Below, one piece after another: positions 28,188-36,606 of a stretch of DNA of 64,000 bases. How positions within the stretch are numbered: position 1 is the first letter of the stretch; every line of letters begins with the position of its first letter. The notes under the pieces were generated by a model. The model had not been told where the DNA came from. It made no database searches and was given only the letters and a program-made list of their open reading frames with translations. The stretch comes from Chloroflexota bacterium (GTDB taxonomy: Bacteria; Chloroflexota; Anaerolineae; B4-G1), in contig JAAEPW010000660.1 of assembly GCA_024232355.1 (NCBI GenBank), positions 1 to 64,000 of the forward strand, read 5' to 3'. A program made the position numbers and the translations under genes.

Positions 28188-29597
28188 CTATCCACCATCG
28201 ATAATCACTTGATGAATCTGTCGCACCGCGTCGGCGGCGGCATCAGCCGAGATCACAAAGGAAACACTGCACTCGGACGAACCTTGAGCGATGGCAATGA
28301 CGTTGATGTCGCCCTGCCCCAACGCGCCAAAGATGCGGGCCGAGACGCCCGGCGTGCCCCGCATCCCAGCACCCACGGCGGTCACGATCACCACGTCGTC
28401 CAATGACCAGACCCGGTCCACGTCTCGGCGGGCCAGTTCCAGGGCCATCTCTTGCTCAATGGCCTGAATCACTGGCTCCACGGTCTCTGTGGGGATGACA
28501 AAGCAGATGGACTGCTCTGACGACGCTTGGGAGATCATCAACACGTTGGCTCCCTGGCTAGCGACAGCGGCAAAGGTGCGGGCTGCGATACCGGGGACGC
28601 CCATCATCCCACGCCCCTCGACCGCCACCATGCTCAAGCCCTTGATCGCAGTGACCGCTTTGACAGTGCCAAGCGTATTCTCCGGCTCACACACAATACG
28701 GGTTCCCGGATACGTAGGGTTAAAAGTATTTTTGACCCACAGCGGAATGCCGCGCTCGACGACGGGCCGAATGGTCCGAGGATGCAGCACTTTGGCCCCA
28801 AAATAAGCCAACTCGCCCACCTCGCCGTACGAGAGCACGGGAATCACTTGGGCGTCGGGCACGATGCGAGGGTCGGCCGTCATCACGCCATCCACGTCGG
28901 TCCAGGTCCAGACCTCGTCGGCGTCCAGGCAGGTGCCCACGATGGCGGCACTATAGTCACTGCCTCCCCGGCCCAACGTCGTCGTCACGCCCTCCTCGGT
29001 GGCCCCAAAGAAACCGGTCACGATAGGAATAGTGCCATCGTCCAACAGCGGGACCAATCGGATAGAAATTCGGGCGCGAGTGGCGTCCATCATTGGCGCA
29101 GCATTCTGAAAAGTATCGTCGGTGACGATCAACTCGGTAGCGTCCACGGCCTCGCTGCGAGCGCCCTTTTGCCGGAGCAGGGCCGCCAGCGTGCGGGCGT
29201 TGATCCGTTCGCCCAGCGAAGTGACGGCGTCCATCGCGCGCGGAGTGACCTCGCCCAGAATGTGGATGCTGCGGCAAAAGGCCGCAAACTCGTCCAGATA
29301 CTCGTCCACCGTAGTCAACAGTTGCGTACGCTCGCCGTTTGGTGACAACAACGTATCCACGGCCCGATAATGGCACGCCCGTAAATCGGTAACAATGGCC
29401 CGGTACGTCTGGTCATCGCCAGAGGCAGCGGTCAACGCGCCACGAGTCAGGGCATCGGTCACACCACTCATCGCCGAGACGACCACAGTCAAACGATCCC
29501 AATTCTGTGCTTGTTCCAATGCAATGTTGGCAGCCTGTGCAAGCGCCTCAGCACTGCCAACTGATGTACCACCAAATTTCATCACCAATGTGCTCAT
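28188..29597 (-). CDS. lysC: aspartate kinase
   Basis: About 469 residues; phosphorylates aspartate (EC 2.7.2.4). MKFGGTSVGSAEAL is the ATP-site signature at the N-terminus and GRGGSDYSAAIVG the substrate segment. Two ACT domains close the protein (EGRGMMGVPGIAARTF and GAGMRGTPGVSARIF), so end-product inhibition by threonine or lysine is expected. The ATG at 29597 is preferred because GAGGGGA is six bases upstream; the ATG at 29603 directly abuts it. Confidence 0.93.
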   Translation of the reverse strand: MSTLVMKFGGTSVGSAEALAQAANIALEQAQNWDRLTVVVSAMSGVTDALTRGALTAASGDDQTYRAIVTDLRACHYRAVDTLLSPNGERTQLLTTVDEYLDEFAAFCRSIHILGEVTPRAMDAVTSLGERINARTLAALLRQKGARSEAVDATELIVTDDTFQNAAPMMDATRARISIRLVPLLDDGTIPIVTGFFGATEEGVTTTLGRGGSDYSAAIVGTCLDADEVWTWTDVDGVMTADPRIVPDAQVIPVLSYGEVGELAYFGAKVLHPRTIRPVVERGIPLWVKNTFNPTYPGTRIVCEPENTLGTVKAVTAIKGLSMVAVEGRGMMGVPGIAARTFAAVASQGANVLMISQASSEQSICFVIPTETVEPVIQAIEQEMALELARRDVDRVWSLDDVVIVTAVGAGMRGTPGVSARIFGALGQGDINVIAIAQGSSECSVSFVISADAAADAVRQIHQVIIDGG

Positions 29598-29609
29598 AAT
29601 CATTCCCCT

Positions 29610-29966
29610 CTATTCAATCCACAGATTTCTCTCCAGGTCCTCCCAAAGCTCGATTTTCATGTTCCTATGATCAAAGACGCCCATATAGTAGGGGTCGTGC
29701 TTTTTGTATTCCTCATACGGCCCCAGATAATCACCACGCCGCTTTTTGTACGCCTCGAAATCCGCCAGACTGTCGTACTCCCAGATGATAAAGTGCCGGC
29801 CCGATTCCTCGCCTGCTATGGTCTTGGCAAAATAGCGCACGCTTTTCCATTCCGGGAACAGCTCTCGATGATCGTTGACCCACTGAAGCCAGCCGCGCAT
29901 CGCTTCTGTATGCTCTTTTTCTTTTCCTTCACTGACAAGCCAGCTTTCCATTTCAAATACTGCCAT
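29610..29966 (-). CDS. small conserved protein, probable dimeric alpha/beta barrel
   Basis: The product is 118 residues, rich in Trp and charged residues. The pattern of strand (MAVFEMESWLV), amphipathic helix, strand (SVRYFAKTIAG) and FIIWEYDSLADFEAYKKR is that of ferredoxin-like dimeric barrels such as antibiotic-biosynthesis monooxygenases or NIPSNAP proteins. I cannot name the function. It sits between hom and lysC with gaps of 18 and 12 bp, so it belongs to the T-box-controlled unit. Confidence 0.6.
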   Translation of the reverse strand: MAVFEMESWLVSEGKEKEHTEAMRGWLQWVNDHRELFPEWKSVRYFAKTIAGEESGRHFIIWEYDSLADFEAYKKRRGDYLGPYEEYKKHDPYYMGVFDHRNMKIELWEDLERNLWIE

Positions 29967-29984
29967 AATCCACTCTCCATAAAT

Positions 29985-31061
29985 TCAATTACTTTGTCGT
30001 GCCAACTTGATGATATCACCCAACACACCAGCAGCAGTGACCTCTGGGCCAGCACCCGGACCCGAAAGAACCAACGGTATCTGGTTATAGCGCGCGGTGT
30101 GCAGCGCAATATAGTTTGCCGGGCCACGCAGCGCACCCAGCGGGCCGTCACGATCCACGGCGAGCAACCCCACCATGCCACCCTCAGGACTGACCTGCGC
30201 CACATAACGCAGCACCTTGCCCTCGCTCTGTGCCTCGTCCACACGAGCAGCGTACTCTGCATCCAGTGAAGGAGTAGCCGCCATAAATTCTTCTACTGGA
30301 ATTCCCGCCAGGGTTTGAGAATACAAAGGTTCGATGGTCAAATCAGACGCTTCCAGCGACCAGCCAGCGGTGCGAGCCAGGATGAGGGCTTTGCGGGCCA
30401 CGTCCTTGCCGCTCAGATCGTCGCGTGGATCGGGCTCGGTGTAGCCCAGCGCCTTGGCTTGCTCCACAGCGTCAGAATACGAGACGCCCTTCTCCAGTTC
30501 AGCACACAAATAACCCAACGTGCCGCTCAAACAACCTTCGATGTGGGTGACCTGGTCACCGGTATCGAGCAAATAGCGCAACGTGTCGATCACAGGCAGT
30601 CCTGCCCCGACGGTACACTCGTAGCGCAAGTTTGGATACTCGAAAAACGCCTTTGCCATCTTCCAATCCATAGCCAGAGGAATCTTGTTCGCCAGCACCA
30701 AGCCGGATTCTGCCTCTATCGCTGCCAACAGCGTGGGTGCTGTCTTGGGAGTGGCAGTCATATCGGCCAGGATCGCGCCGGGCCGTAACGCCTCTCCCAC
30801 CACGCTCAAAGGTTGTATGCCCGACACGTCTTGTAACAAGCCGCCATCGGTAACGACCTTGAGCGCGACTTGCAGCGTCTCTTTGGACAAGCCACCCGGA
30901 TCGCTCAGAGCTCCACTCACGTCGGCCAGCGCGATGGGCACAATCCGCAGCCCAGTGCGACGCGCTACCGTGTCACTGCAATCAAGAACTTGTTTTAGCA
31001 ACGTCCCGCCAATGTTGCCCACACCTAGAAAAATAATGGAGACTTGTTTTGTTGTTGTCAT
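29985..31061 (-). CDS. hom: homoserine dehydrogenase
   Basis: About 358 residues; reduces aspartate semialdehyde to homoserine (EC 1.1.1.3). The dinucleotide loop is FLGVGNIGGTLLKQ; the catalytic part contains LANKIPLAMDW, YECTVGAGLPVIDTL, GCLSGTLGYLC and GKDVARKALILARTAGW. There is no C-terminal ACT domain, so regulation is more likely through the T-box leader just upstream. The start at 31061 follows GGAGGAGGG. The first gene of the long minus-strand run. Confidence 0.93.
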   Translation of the reverse strand: MTTTKQVSIIFLGVGNIGGTLLKQVLDCSDTVARRTGLRIVPIALADVSGALSDPGGLSKETLQVALKVVTDGGLLQDVSGIQPLSVVGEALRPGAILADMTATPKTAPTLLAAIEAESGLVLANKIPLAMDWKMAKAFFEYPNLRYECTVGAGLPVIDTLRYLLDTGDQVTHIEGCLSGTLGYLCAELEKGVSYSDAVEQAKALGYTEPDPRDDLSGKDVARKALILARTAGWSLEASDLTIEPLYSQTLAGIPVEEFMAATPSLDAEYAARVDEAQSEGKVLRYVAQVSPEGGMVGLLAVDRDGPLGALRGPANYIALHTARYNQIPLVLSGPGAGPEVTAAGVLGDIIKLARQSN

Positions 31062-31123
31062 ATTGCAAACCCTCCTCCTAGCAAACGGGCGTGTACTTTT
31101 TTGCGTCCATCGCCCATAAACAC

Positions 31124-31385
31124 AAAAAACCCCATGCCTTGGGGCGCAGGGGATTTTCCACGTGGTTCCACCCAAGTTCTACAGCGGATTAGGAAATAAA
31201 CGGATTGCTGTAGCGCTCTGTGGCTGTAACGGGCCTTCCCGGAGTTCCATACTCTCACACAACTGTGATTTGAGGAACTCACTCCCGGGCGGTTTTCCCA
31301 TCTGTCCGGTCGAGGAGGCTTTCAGCCAGTGACCTCCTCTCTCTTGGACCTTTCCCAAATGGTACTCGTCCCGGTCAACGCTTTG
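31124..31385 (-). promoter_or_regulatory. T-box leader, probably threonine-responsive
   Basis: On the minus strand the leader starts GACCGGGACGAGTA (Stem I base) and contains AGAGAGAGGAGG and GGCTGAAAGCC. It then has the T-box proper GGTGGAACCACG at about 31161-31172, and ends in a G+C hairpin (CGCCCC...GGGG) with TTTTTT at 31124-31129 as terminator. In the expected specifier loop the triplet ACC (Thr) precedes GCCCGGGAGTGAG. Uncharged tRNA-Thr would favour the antiterminator and hence expression of hom and the genes behind it. The specifier assignment is by eye. Confidence 0.85.
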
Positions 31386-31401
31386 CTCAATATTGGGCGC
31401 G

Positions 31402-31407
31402 ATTATA
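31402..31407 (-). promoter_or_regulatory. -10 box of the T-box/hom promoter
   Basis: A perfect TATAAT on the minus strand about 17 bp before the T-box leader. The -35 region (TTTGCC at 17 bp) is poor. It overlaps the control region of the divergent archease gene. Confidence 0.5.
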
Positions 31408-31422
31408 CCATCACTTGGGAAT

Positions 31423-31451
31423 TTGGCAAACGTTCCGGTTTATGGTAGGAT
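31423..31451 (+). promoter_or_regulatory. possible archease promoter
   Basis: TTGGCA, 17 bp, TAGGAT. The -10 box ends nine bases before the ATG at 31461, so the mRNA leader would be absent or only a few nucleotides long. Confidence 0.4.
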
Positions 31452-31460
31452 GGACGCGAT

Positions 31461-31874
31461 ATGAAAACACACTATCACTTTAAAGAAATCGAACACACTG
31501 CCGATATCGCCATCCGCATTCGAGGGCAAGAGCTGACTGAGCTATTCGCCAACGCTGCCTACGGGATGGCCTGCCAGTTGGCCGACCCCGACGCAGTGAA
31601 CCCAACCAACGAACACCAGGTCGAACTGAACGCCTATGACACCGAGACGCTGCTGGTAAGCTGGCTCGAAGAGTTGCTCTACCTGGGCGAGCGAGAGGAA
31701 TGTGTCTTTGTCGATTTCAATATTCACCAAGTCACCCCAACCCAATTGCGGGCCGTTGTCCGAGGCGGACCGGTGGAGGAACACGGAGCGCATATCAAGG
31801 CGGTCACATTCAACGAGTTGGAGATTGTACACACTGACACTGGCTACGAAACCACCGTTGTATTCGACGTATAA
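31461..31874 (+). CDS. archease, RtcB cofactor
   Basis: A 137-residue protein of the archease family. EIEHTADIAIRIRG at the N-terminus, TLLVSWLEELLYLGE in the middle and a final strand pair are characteristic. The His and Asp of HTAD and the terminal Asp of VVFDV correspond to the metal-binding residues. Archease speeds guanylylation and turnover of the RtcB RNA ligase; rtcB begins 26 bp downstream, so the pair forms an RNA-repair operon. No ribosome site is obvious, in line with a leaderless or very short leader. Confidence 0.92.
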   Translation: MKTHYHFKEIEHTADIAIRIRGQELTELFANAAYGMACQLADPDAVNPTNEHQVELNAYDTETLLVSWLEELLYLGEREECVFVDFNIHQVTPTQLRAVVRGGPVEEHGAHIKAVTFNELEIVHTDTGYETTVVFDV

Positions 31875-31900
31875 GTGCAAAGTGTAAAGGGAGAAAAAAG

Positions 31901-33418
31901 ATGGCACGCAGGCGAAAGCAACAATCGAAACCAAAGCAAGGGCGGGAACAAAGACAGACAGAGAGAATAGCGCAGAAACAAGACTTTCAGCGGGTAGACG
32001 AGCATACCTGGGAATTGCCCCAGGACTTTCGGGACGATATGCGCGTCCCGGCGCGCTTGTTCGGCGACGAGAAACTCTTTGACGCCGCCTTTCGCGACCG
32101 CACGGTGCGACAACTGACCAACGTCGCGACACTGCCGGGCATCATTAAACACGCGATGGCGATGCCAGATTTCCACCAGGGCTATGGTTTTCCTATCGGC
32201 GGCGTGGCGGCCATACGGCAGGACACGGGCGTCATCTCTCCTGGCGGTGTCGGGTACGATATCAACTGCGGCGTCCGACTCTTGGGCACACATATGGAAC
32301 AAGAACAAGTTGCGCCGTACCTACAAGACCTCACGGCAAATCTCTATCGCGCCTGCCCCAGCGGCGTGGGCGGCAAAGGGCGCGAGCGAGTCTCTGAACG
32401 AGAACTGAACGAGTTGGTGACACAGGGTGCAAAGTGGGCACTGAAAAAGGGGCTGGCGCGGCAAAAAGACGTGGCGCACACGGAAGAACAAGGCTGCCTG
32501 ACCGGAGCCGATCCCAGCCAATTGAGCGCCCGAGCCAAAGAACGCGGGCGTCCTCAGGTCGGCTCGTTGGGCGCAGGGAACCACTTTTTGGAAATAGATG
32601 TGATTGAAGAGATCTACGATCCAAAAGTGGCGGACGCCTTTGGCCTGTGGAAAAATCAGATCGTGGTGCAGATTCACTGTGGATCGCGGGGCTTTGGCCA
32701 CCAGGTCTGCAGCGATTACGTAAAGCAACTGCAACCGGCAGTACACAAGTACAACATCAAACTGCCAGACAGGGAACTGGTCTGCGCGCCCATCAACTCG
32801 CCCGAGGGTCAAGCCTACTATGGGGCCATGGCGTGCGCCGTCAACTATGCCTTTGTCAACCGCCAAGTACTGGCGATGGGCGTGCGCGAGGCATTTGAGC
32901 AGGTGATGGCCGGCAAAGTAAAGAATTTTGATCTGTTCCAAGTCTATGACGTGTGCCACAATATCGCCAAGTTCGAGGATCACCTTGTGGATGGAGAACA
33001 AATGCGGTTATGCGTACACCGCAAGGGAGCCACCCGCGCCTTTGGACCCGGTCACCCCGGTGTGCCCACCGACTATCGCGACGTGGGGCAGCCGGTGCTG
33101 GTGCCCGGATCGATGGGCACCGCATCCTACGTACTAGTGGGTACACAAAAAGCGATGGAATTGACTTTTGGCTCGAGCTGCCACGGAGCCGGACGCACGA
33201 TGAGTCGCAGCAAGGCCCGAAAAACAATCTGGGGCAGCGATCTGAGACAAGAACTAGAGGGACAGGGAATCGTCGTCCGCGCCGGGAGCAACAAGGGACT
33301 GGCTGAGGAAGCGCCAGCCGCTTATAAGGACGTCAGCCGCGTGGTCGAGGTGGTGCACGGTGCCGGCATCGCTCAAAAGGTAGCCCTCATGCGGCCGTTG
33401 GCTGTGGTCAAAGGATAG
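31901..33418 (+). CDS. rtcB: RNA-splicing ligase RtcB
   Basis: A 505-residue GTP-dependent ligase that joins 2',3'-cyclic-phosphate and 5'-OH RNA ends (EC 6.5.1.8). Motifs: MPDFHQGYGFPIGGVAA, SPGGVGYDINCGVRLL (metal Cys), SLGAGNHFLEI, IHCGSRGFGHQ, VYDVCHNIAKFE, HRKGATRAFGPG, and the guanylylated His428 in SSCHGAGR. A basic, Gln-rich N-terminal extension of about 25 residues is unusual. The ATG follows GGGAG. A terminator-like hairpin lies 60 bp after the stop. Confidence 0.95.
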   Translation: MARRRKQQSKPKQGREQRQTERIAQKQDFQRVDEHTWELPQDFRDDMRVPARLFGDEKLFDAAFRDRTVRQLTNVATLPGIIKHAMAMPDFHQGYGFPIGGVAAIRQDTGVISPGGVGYDINCGVRLLGTHMEQEQVAPYLQDLTANLYRACPSGVGGKGRERVSERELNELVTQGAKWALKKGLARQKDVAHTEEQGCLTGADPSQLSARAKERGRPQVGSLGAGNHFLEIDVIEEIYDPKVADAFGLWKNQIVVQIHCGSRGFGHQVCSDYVKQLQPAVHKYNIKLPDRELVCAPINSPEGQAYYGAMACAVNYAFVNRQVLAMGVREAFEQVMAGKVKNFDLFQVYDVCHNIAKFEDHLVDGEQMRLCVHRKGATRAFGPGHPGVPTDYRDVGQPVLVPGSMGTASYVLVGTQKAMELTFGSSCHGAGRTMSRSKARKTIWGSDLRQELEGQGIVVRAGSNKGLAEEAPAAYKDVSRVVEVVHGAGIAQKVALMRPLAVVKG

Positions 33419-33474
33419 TGTCGATGGAACCTGCGCCACACAGGTGATCGGTGCGAGAAGCCGCTGTCAAGGAT

Positions 33475-33518
33475 GCCCCGATCATCCTACAATGGTTCGG
33501 GGCGCTCGGCTTTTTTCG
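33475..33518 (+). terminator. intrinsic terminator after rtcB
   Basis: GCCCCGA and TCGGGGC pair around a 15-base loop, followed by GCTCGGC and TTTTTT. It ends three bases before the ATG of the next gene. A TACAAT in the loop (33488-33493) could serve as -10 box of that gene, with a weak -35. Confidence 0.6.
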
Positions 33519-33521
33519 CTC

Positions 33522-36260
33522 ATGTTAAATCAAAATCATTCCAACACAAAAGAAACTCGATCCCCAACAAACCGGCGTGAACGCAATCTACTCTTGATCG
33601 CCGCGGCCTTTCTCCTCGTCGGTACTCTGACCCTCTCCGTCAGCAATCTGGCGTTAGACATTGGGTATTTGGCATTGGGCATTCTTGCCTTTACCACTTC
33701 ATTCGCCGCGGCCCACATTTTTTTGAATCGCTACCTCCCCCATCGTGACCCACTCTTGTTGCCCGTCGCAGCGCTGCTGACCAGTTGGGGAATTCTGCTC
33801 ATCGGACGGCTGGCGATCAACTTTTTTATGCGCCAAGCCATTTGGCTGCTCATCTCTACCGCACTACTCTTGATCGTCGTCTGGTTCAGCCGTGACCTGC
33901 GCTGGCTGCGACGGTTCCGCTACACGTGGCTCTTTGGAGGATTGGCGCTGTTGGCGACGACGCTCATCCTCGGCGTCAACCCCTCCGGCTATGGCTTGCG
34001 CCTTTGGCTGGGAATCAGTGGCATTTACTTTCAACCCTCCGAGTTACTGAAACTCTTGATGATCGTCTATATGGCCTCTTACCTAGCTGAAAGAAGAGAA
34101 TTGCTCATTTCAGAAAGATGGCAAGTTTGGCGTTGGCAACTCCCGCCACTAGCTTATGTGGGTCCGCTCCTGGCGATGCTGGGACTGGCAGTCGTTCTAC
34201 TAGCCTGGCAACAAGACCTGGGCGCGGCCATGTTGTTCTTTTTCACGTTCCTGGCCATGCTCTATCTGGCAACCAATCAATGGAAATACGTCTTGATCGG
34301 GCTCGTACTCTTTGCCATCGTGGGAGTGATCGGCTACCAATTCTCCAGCCGAGTAGCGCTGCGAATTGACGGCTGGATCAACCCCTGGCCCGATGCCGCC
34401 GACCGTACCTTTCAGATCGTGCAAAGCTTGCTCGCCTTTGGTGCCGGGGGTATTTTTGGACGTGGGTTGGGATTAGGCGACCCGACCTACATCCCCGCCG
34501 TACACACCGATTTTGTCTTTGCCGCCACCGGAGAAGAGTTTGGACTGGCTGGAACGCTGGTCATCGTCGCACTGTATGGCGTGTTGTTGCTGCGTGGTTT
34601 TCGTACCGCAGCCCGTGCCCCCCGTCTTTTTGAACGCTTTCTGGCCGCGGGGCTGACGTCCGGGTTGGTCATCCAAGCCTGGGTCATTATGGCCGGTAAC
34701 GCCAAACTGGCCCCCATCGCGGGCGTCACCCTCCCCTTTATCTCTTATGGCGGCAGTTCTCTGCTGACCAATTTCATTGCCCTCGCTCTCCTTCTCCGCA
34801 TATCCAATTCAACAAATACTCAGCAACCAAGCAGACAACCCAGCAACAAATCTCTTCACCACCTGGCCCACGTCCTTTCTCTAGGCTTGGCTCTCCTGGC
34901 AGCGGTGTGTGGGTACTGGGCAGTCGCGCGCGCCGAATACCTGCGTACCCGCAACGACAACCCTCGCCGCGTCCTCTACGAACAGCGCGTCGTACGGGGG
35001 CGCATCCTGGATCGAGATGGTATCGTGCTGGCCGACGTAGATATCGCCCAAGACGGCACCGTCACGCGCCGCTACTCTGTACCGGAGGCCGTGCCCCCCG
35101 TGGGCTATGCCAGCCTGCGCTACGGCACCGGCGGAATTGAGGCAACCTTTGATGCCGAACTGCGGGGTGAGGCGGACCAGAGCCCTTGGCAAATCGCGTG
35201 GGGAGAACTACTCCACCGCCCACCCCACGGCCGCGATGTGCGTTTGACGCTCGACGCCGCGTTGCAGGTCCAGGCCCAGCAGTCGTTAGGGGAGCAAGCC
35301 GGTGCTGTGGTGCTGCTCGATGCCGCCACCGGCGAGATTCTGGCGATGGCATCAAACCCAACTTTTGATCCAGAACAATTGAACGAAATGTGGGGAGCAT
35401 TGAGCAAAGACCCACGCGCGCCACTGGTCAACCGCGCCACGCAGGGACTTTACCAGCCAGGGGCCGCTCTCCAAACCATCATTCTGGCCGAAGCGTTGCA
35501 CGACAATCTGGTCGACCTCACCGCCCCCACCTACGACGCCACGACAGCCGTTCTCTTTAATGGTACGACGTTGACATGCAGCGCGCCCGACCGCTTGCCA
35601 TCAGACCGCTCCGAGCCGCACACATTAGCCGTCGCTTACGCCGCCGCCTGTCCTGCTCTTTTTGCAGACTTGGGTGCAGAGTTAAAAGCCGACGGCCTGG
35701 AAGAGGCGTTCGAGAGATGGGCACTCACCACCCCACCCCTCCTGGAAATCCCGACCGAGTCTGCCGATTGGTCCGACTGGGTCAAGCGAAATATCGAATC
35801 CCCCTCAACCACGGAGGTCCAGAGAGCCGAGGCCATCGGTCAAGGGCAGCTAACCGTGTCGCCATTGCAAATGGCATTGGTAGCAGGAACACTGGCCAAC
35901 GCAGGCACAATGCCCACCCCACGACTGGTACTCTACATCCGAGCTGCTCATCAAGCAGCCGACACACAAGGAACGTGGCAAGAACAGCTCAGCACCGGAG
36001 AGTCTCGCGTCGTTCTCAGACCAGATGACGCCCGCGAGTTGCTCGCAGCCTGGCCTCGCTACCCAGATCACACGGGCCACATCGCCGGACACTGGGGCGT
36101 CGCCATCGCCGGCAAAGAACGGCCACCGCATGCCTGGTTCCTGGGTATAGCACCGGCAAACGCCCCCCGCTATGCTGTGGCGGTTCTCCTGGAACATGCT
36201 ACGAATCCTCACCAAGCAGTAAAAGCCGGAAGCGAATTATTGGAAGCAATCAACAAATAA
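33522..36260 (+). CDS. FtsW/RodA protein fused to a catalytically degenerate transpeptidase
   Basis: About 912 residues. Residues 1-430 are a SEDS polymerase with some ten membrane helices (YFQPSELLKLLMIVYMASYL; GRGLGLGDPTYIPAVHTDF; AGVTLPFISYGGSSLL). A further membrane helix near 455 leads to an extracellular PBP-type domain (GRILDRDGIVLA; LTLDAALQVQAQQ; VVLLDAATGEILAMASNP; NRATQGLYQPG). The SxxK motif reads Ala648-Ala-Leu-Gln651, the SxN motif reads AACP, and the KTGTAE box is replaced by HWGVAIAGKE. Transpeptidation is therefore very unlikely, and the domain may act as a built-in activator of the SEDS part. Start: the ATG at 33522 gives the natural membrane N-terminus. Confidence 0.88.
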   Translation: MLNQNHSNTKETRSPTNRRERNLLLIAAAFLLVGTLTLSVSNLALDIGYLALGILAFTTSFAAAHIFLNRYLPHRDPLLLPVAALLTSWGILLIGRLAINFFMRQAIWLLISTALLLIVVWFSRDLRWLRRFRYTWLFGGLALLATTLILGVNPSGYGLRLWLGISGIYFQPSELLKLLMIVYMASYLAERRELLISERWQVWRWQLPPLAYVGPLLAMLGLAVVLLAWQQDLGAAMLFFFTFLAMLYLATNQWKYVLIGLVLFAIVGVIGYQFSSRVALRIDGWINPWPDAADRTFQIVQSLLAFGAGGIFGRGLGLGDPTYIPAVHTDFVFAATGEEFGLAGTLVIVALYGVLLLRGFRTAARAPRLFERFLAAGLTSGLVIQAWVIMAGNAKLAPIAGVTLPFISYGGSSLLTNFIALALLLRISNSTNTQQPSRQPSNKSLHHLAHVLSLGLALLAAVCGYWAVARAEYLRTRNDNPRRVLYEQRVVRGRILDRDGIVLADVDIAQDGTVTRRYSVPEAVPPVGYASLRYGTGGIEATFDAELRGEADQSPWQIAWGELLHRPPHGRDVRLTLDAALQVQAQQSLGEQAGAVVLLDAATGEILAMASNPTFDPEQLNEMWGALSKDPRAPLVNRATQGLYQPGAALQTIILAEALHDNLVDLTAPTYDATTAVLFNGTTLTCSAPDRLPSDRSEPHTLAVAYAAACPALFADLGAELKADGLEEAFERWALTTPPLLEIPTESADWSDWVKRNIESPSTTEVQRAEAIGQGQLTVSPLQMALVAGTLANAGTMPTPRLVLYIRAAHQAADTQGTWQEQLSTGESRVVLRPDDARELLAAWPRYPDHTGHIAGHWGVAIAGKERPPHAWFLGIAPANAPRYAVAVLLEHATNPHQAVKAGSELLEAINK

Positions 36261-36318
36261 GGCTTTTCCAGTTTTTAACTCGTCCCAAAATTTACAGTGG
36301 AAAAGCTCAAGAAATTCC
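36258..36318 (-). repeat. hairpin repeat, copy A
   Basis: GGCTTTTCCA and TGGAAAAGCT are inverted ends of a 60-bp unit immediately after the FtsW fusion's stop. The reverse complement matches both ends of 58201-58299, including TTTGGGAC and AAAACTGGAAAAGCCT. It may also act as a terminator. The rest of the gap up to the promoter at 36419 shows no gene. Confidence 0.55.
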
Positions 36319-36418
36319 GTCATAATCTATCTTTTCAAGGTGTCGTTGACTGTATCACAAAATCTGTTTGGGAGATTTATTTCTCTGGAATTCTCCAATA
36401 TCCTTGTTCCAGTTCATT

Positions 36419-36446
36419 TTGCATCTCTCAGCCATTGTGCTATACT
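36419..36446 (+). promoter_or_regulatory. extended -10 promoter of the CHAT locus
   Basis: TTGCAT, 16 bp ending in TGTGC, TATACT. The TGC before the hexamer makes an extended -10. A stretch of 15 bases (TTGTGCTATACTTTT) is identical at 58324-58340. The 155-nt leader to the CHAT gene contains a hairpin (AGCGGTT...AACCGCT, about 36484-36533). Confidence 0.6.
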
Positions 36447-36606
36447 TTTCCTAGCGTTACACCCTTTCAAGGACAAAAAATAGAGCGGTTTAGGTGACCT
36501 CCACCCGTTGGCGGCCTCCGCCCGTTAACCGCTATTGGTCGGATAACGTACAACTTGTGGTTACCCACCGACCTCAAGGTTTATTTTCGAGGCAAACTGG
36601 CAACTG

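Noticed and set aside
31080..31400. Protein-coding gene between hom and archease
   Set aside because: The region is accounted for by the T-box leader and divergent promoters; short frames there have no homology.
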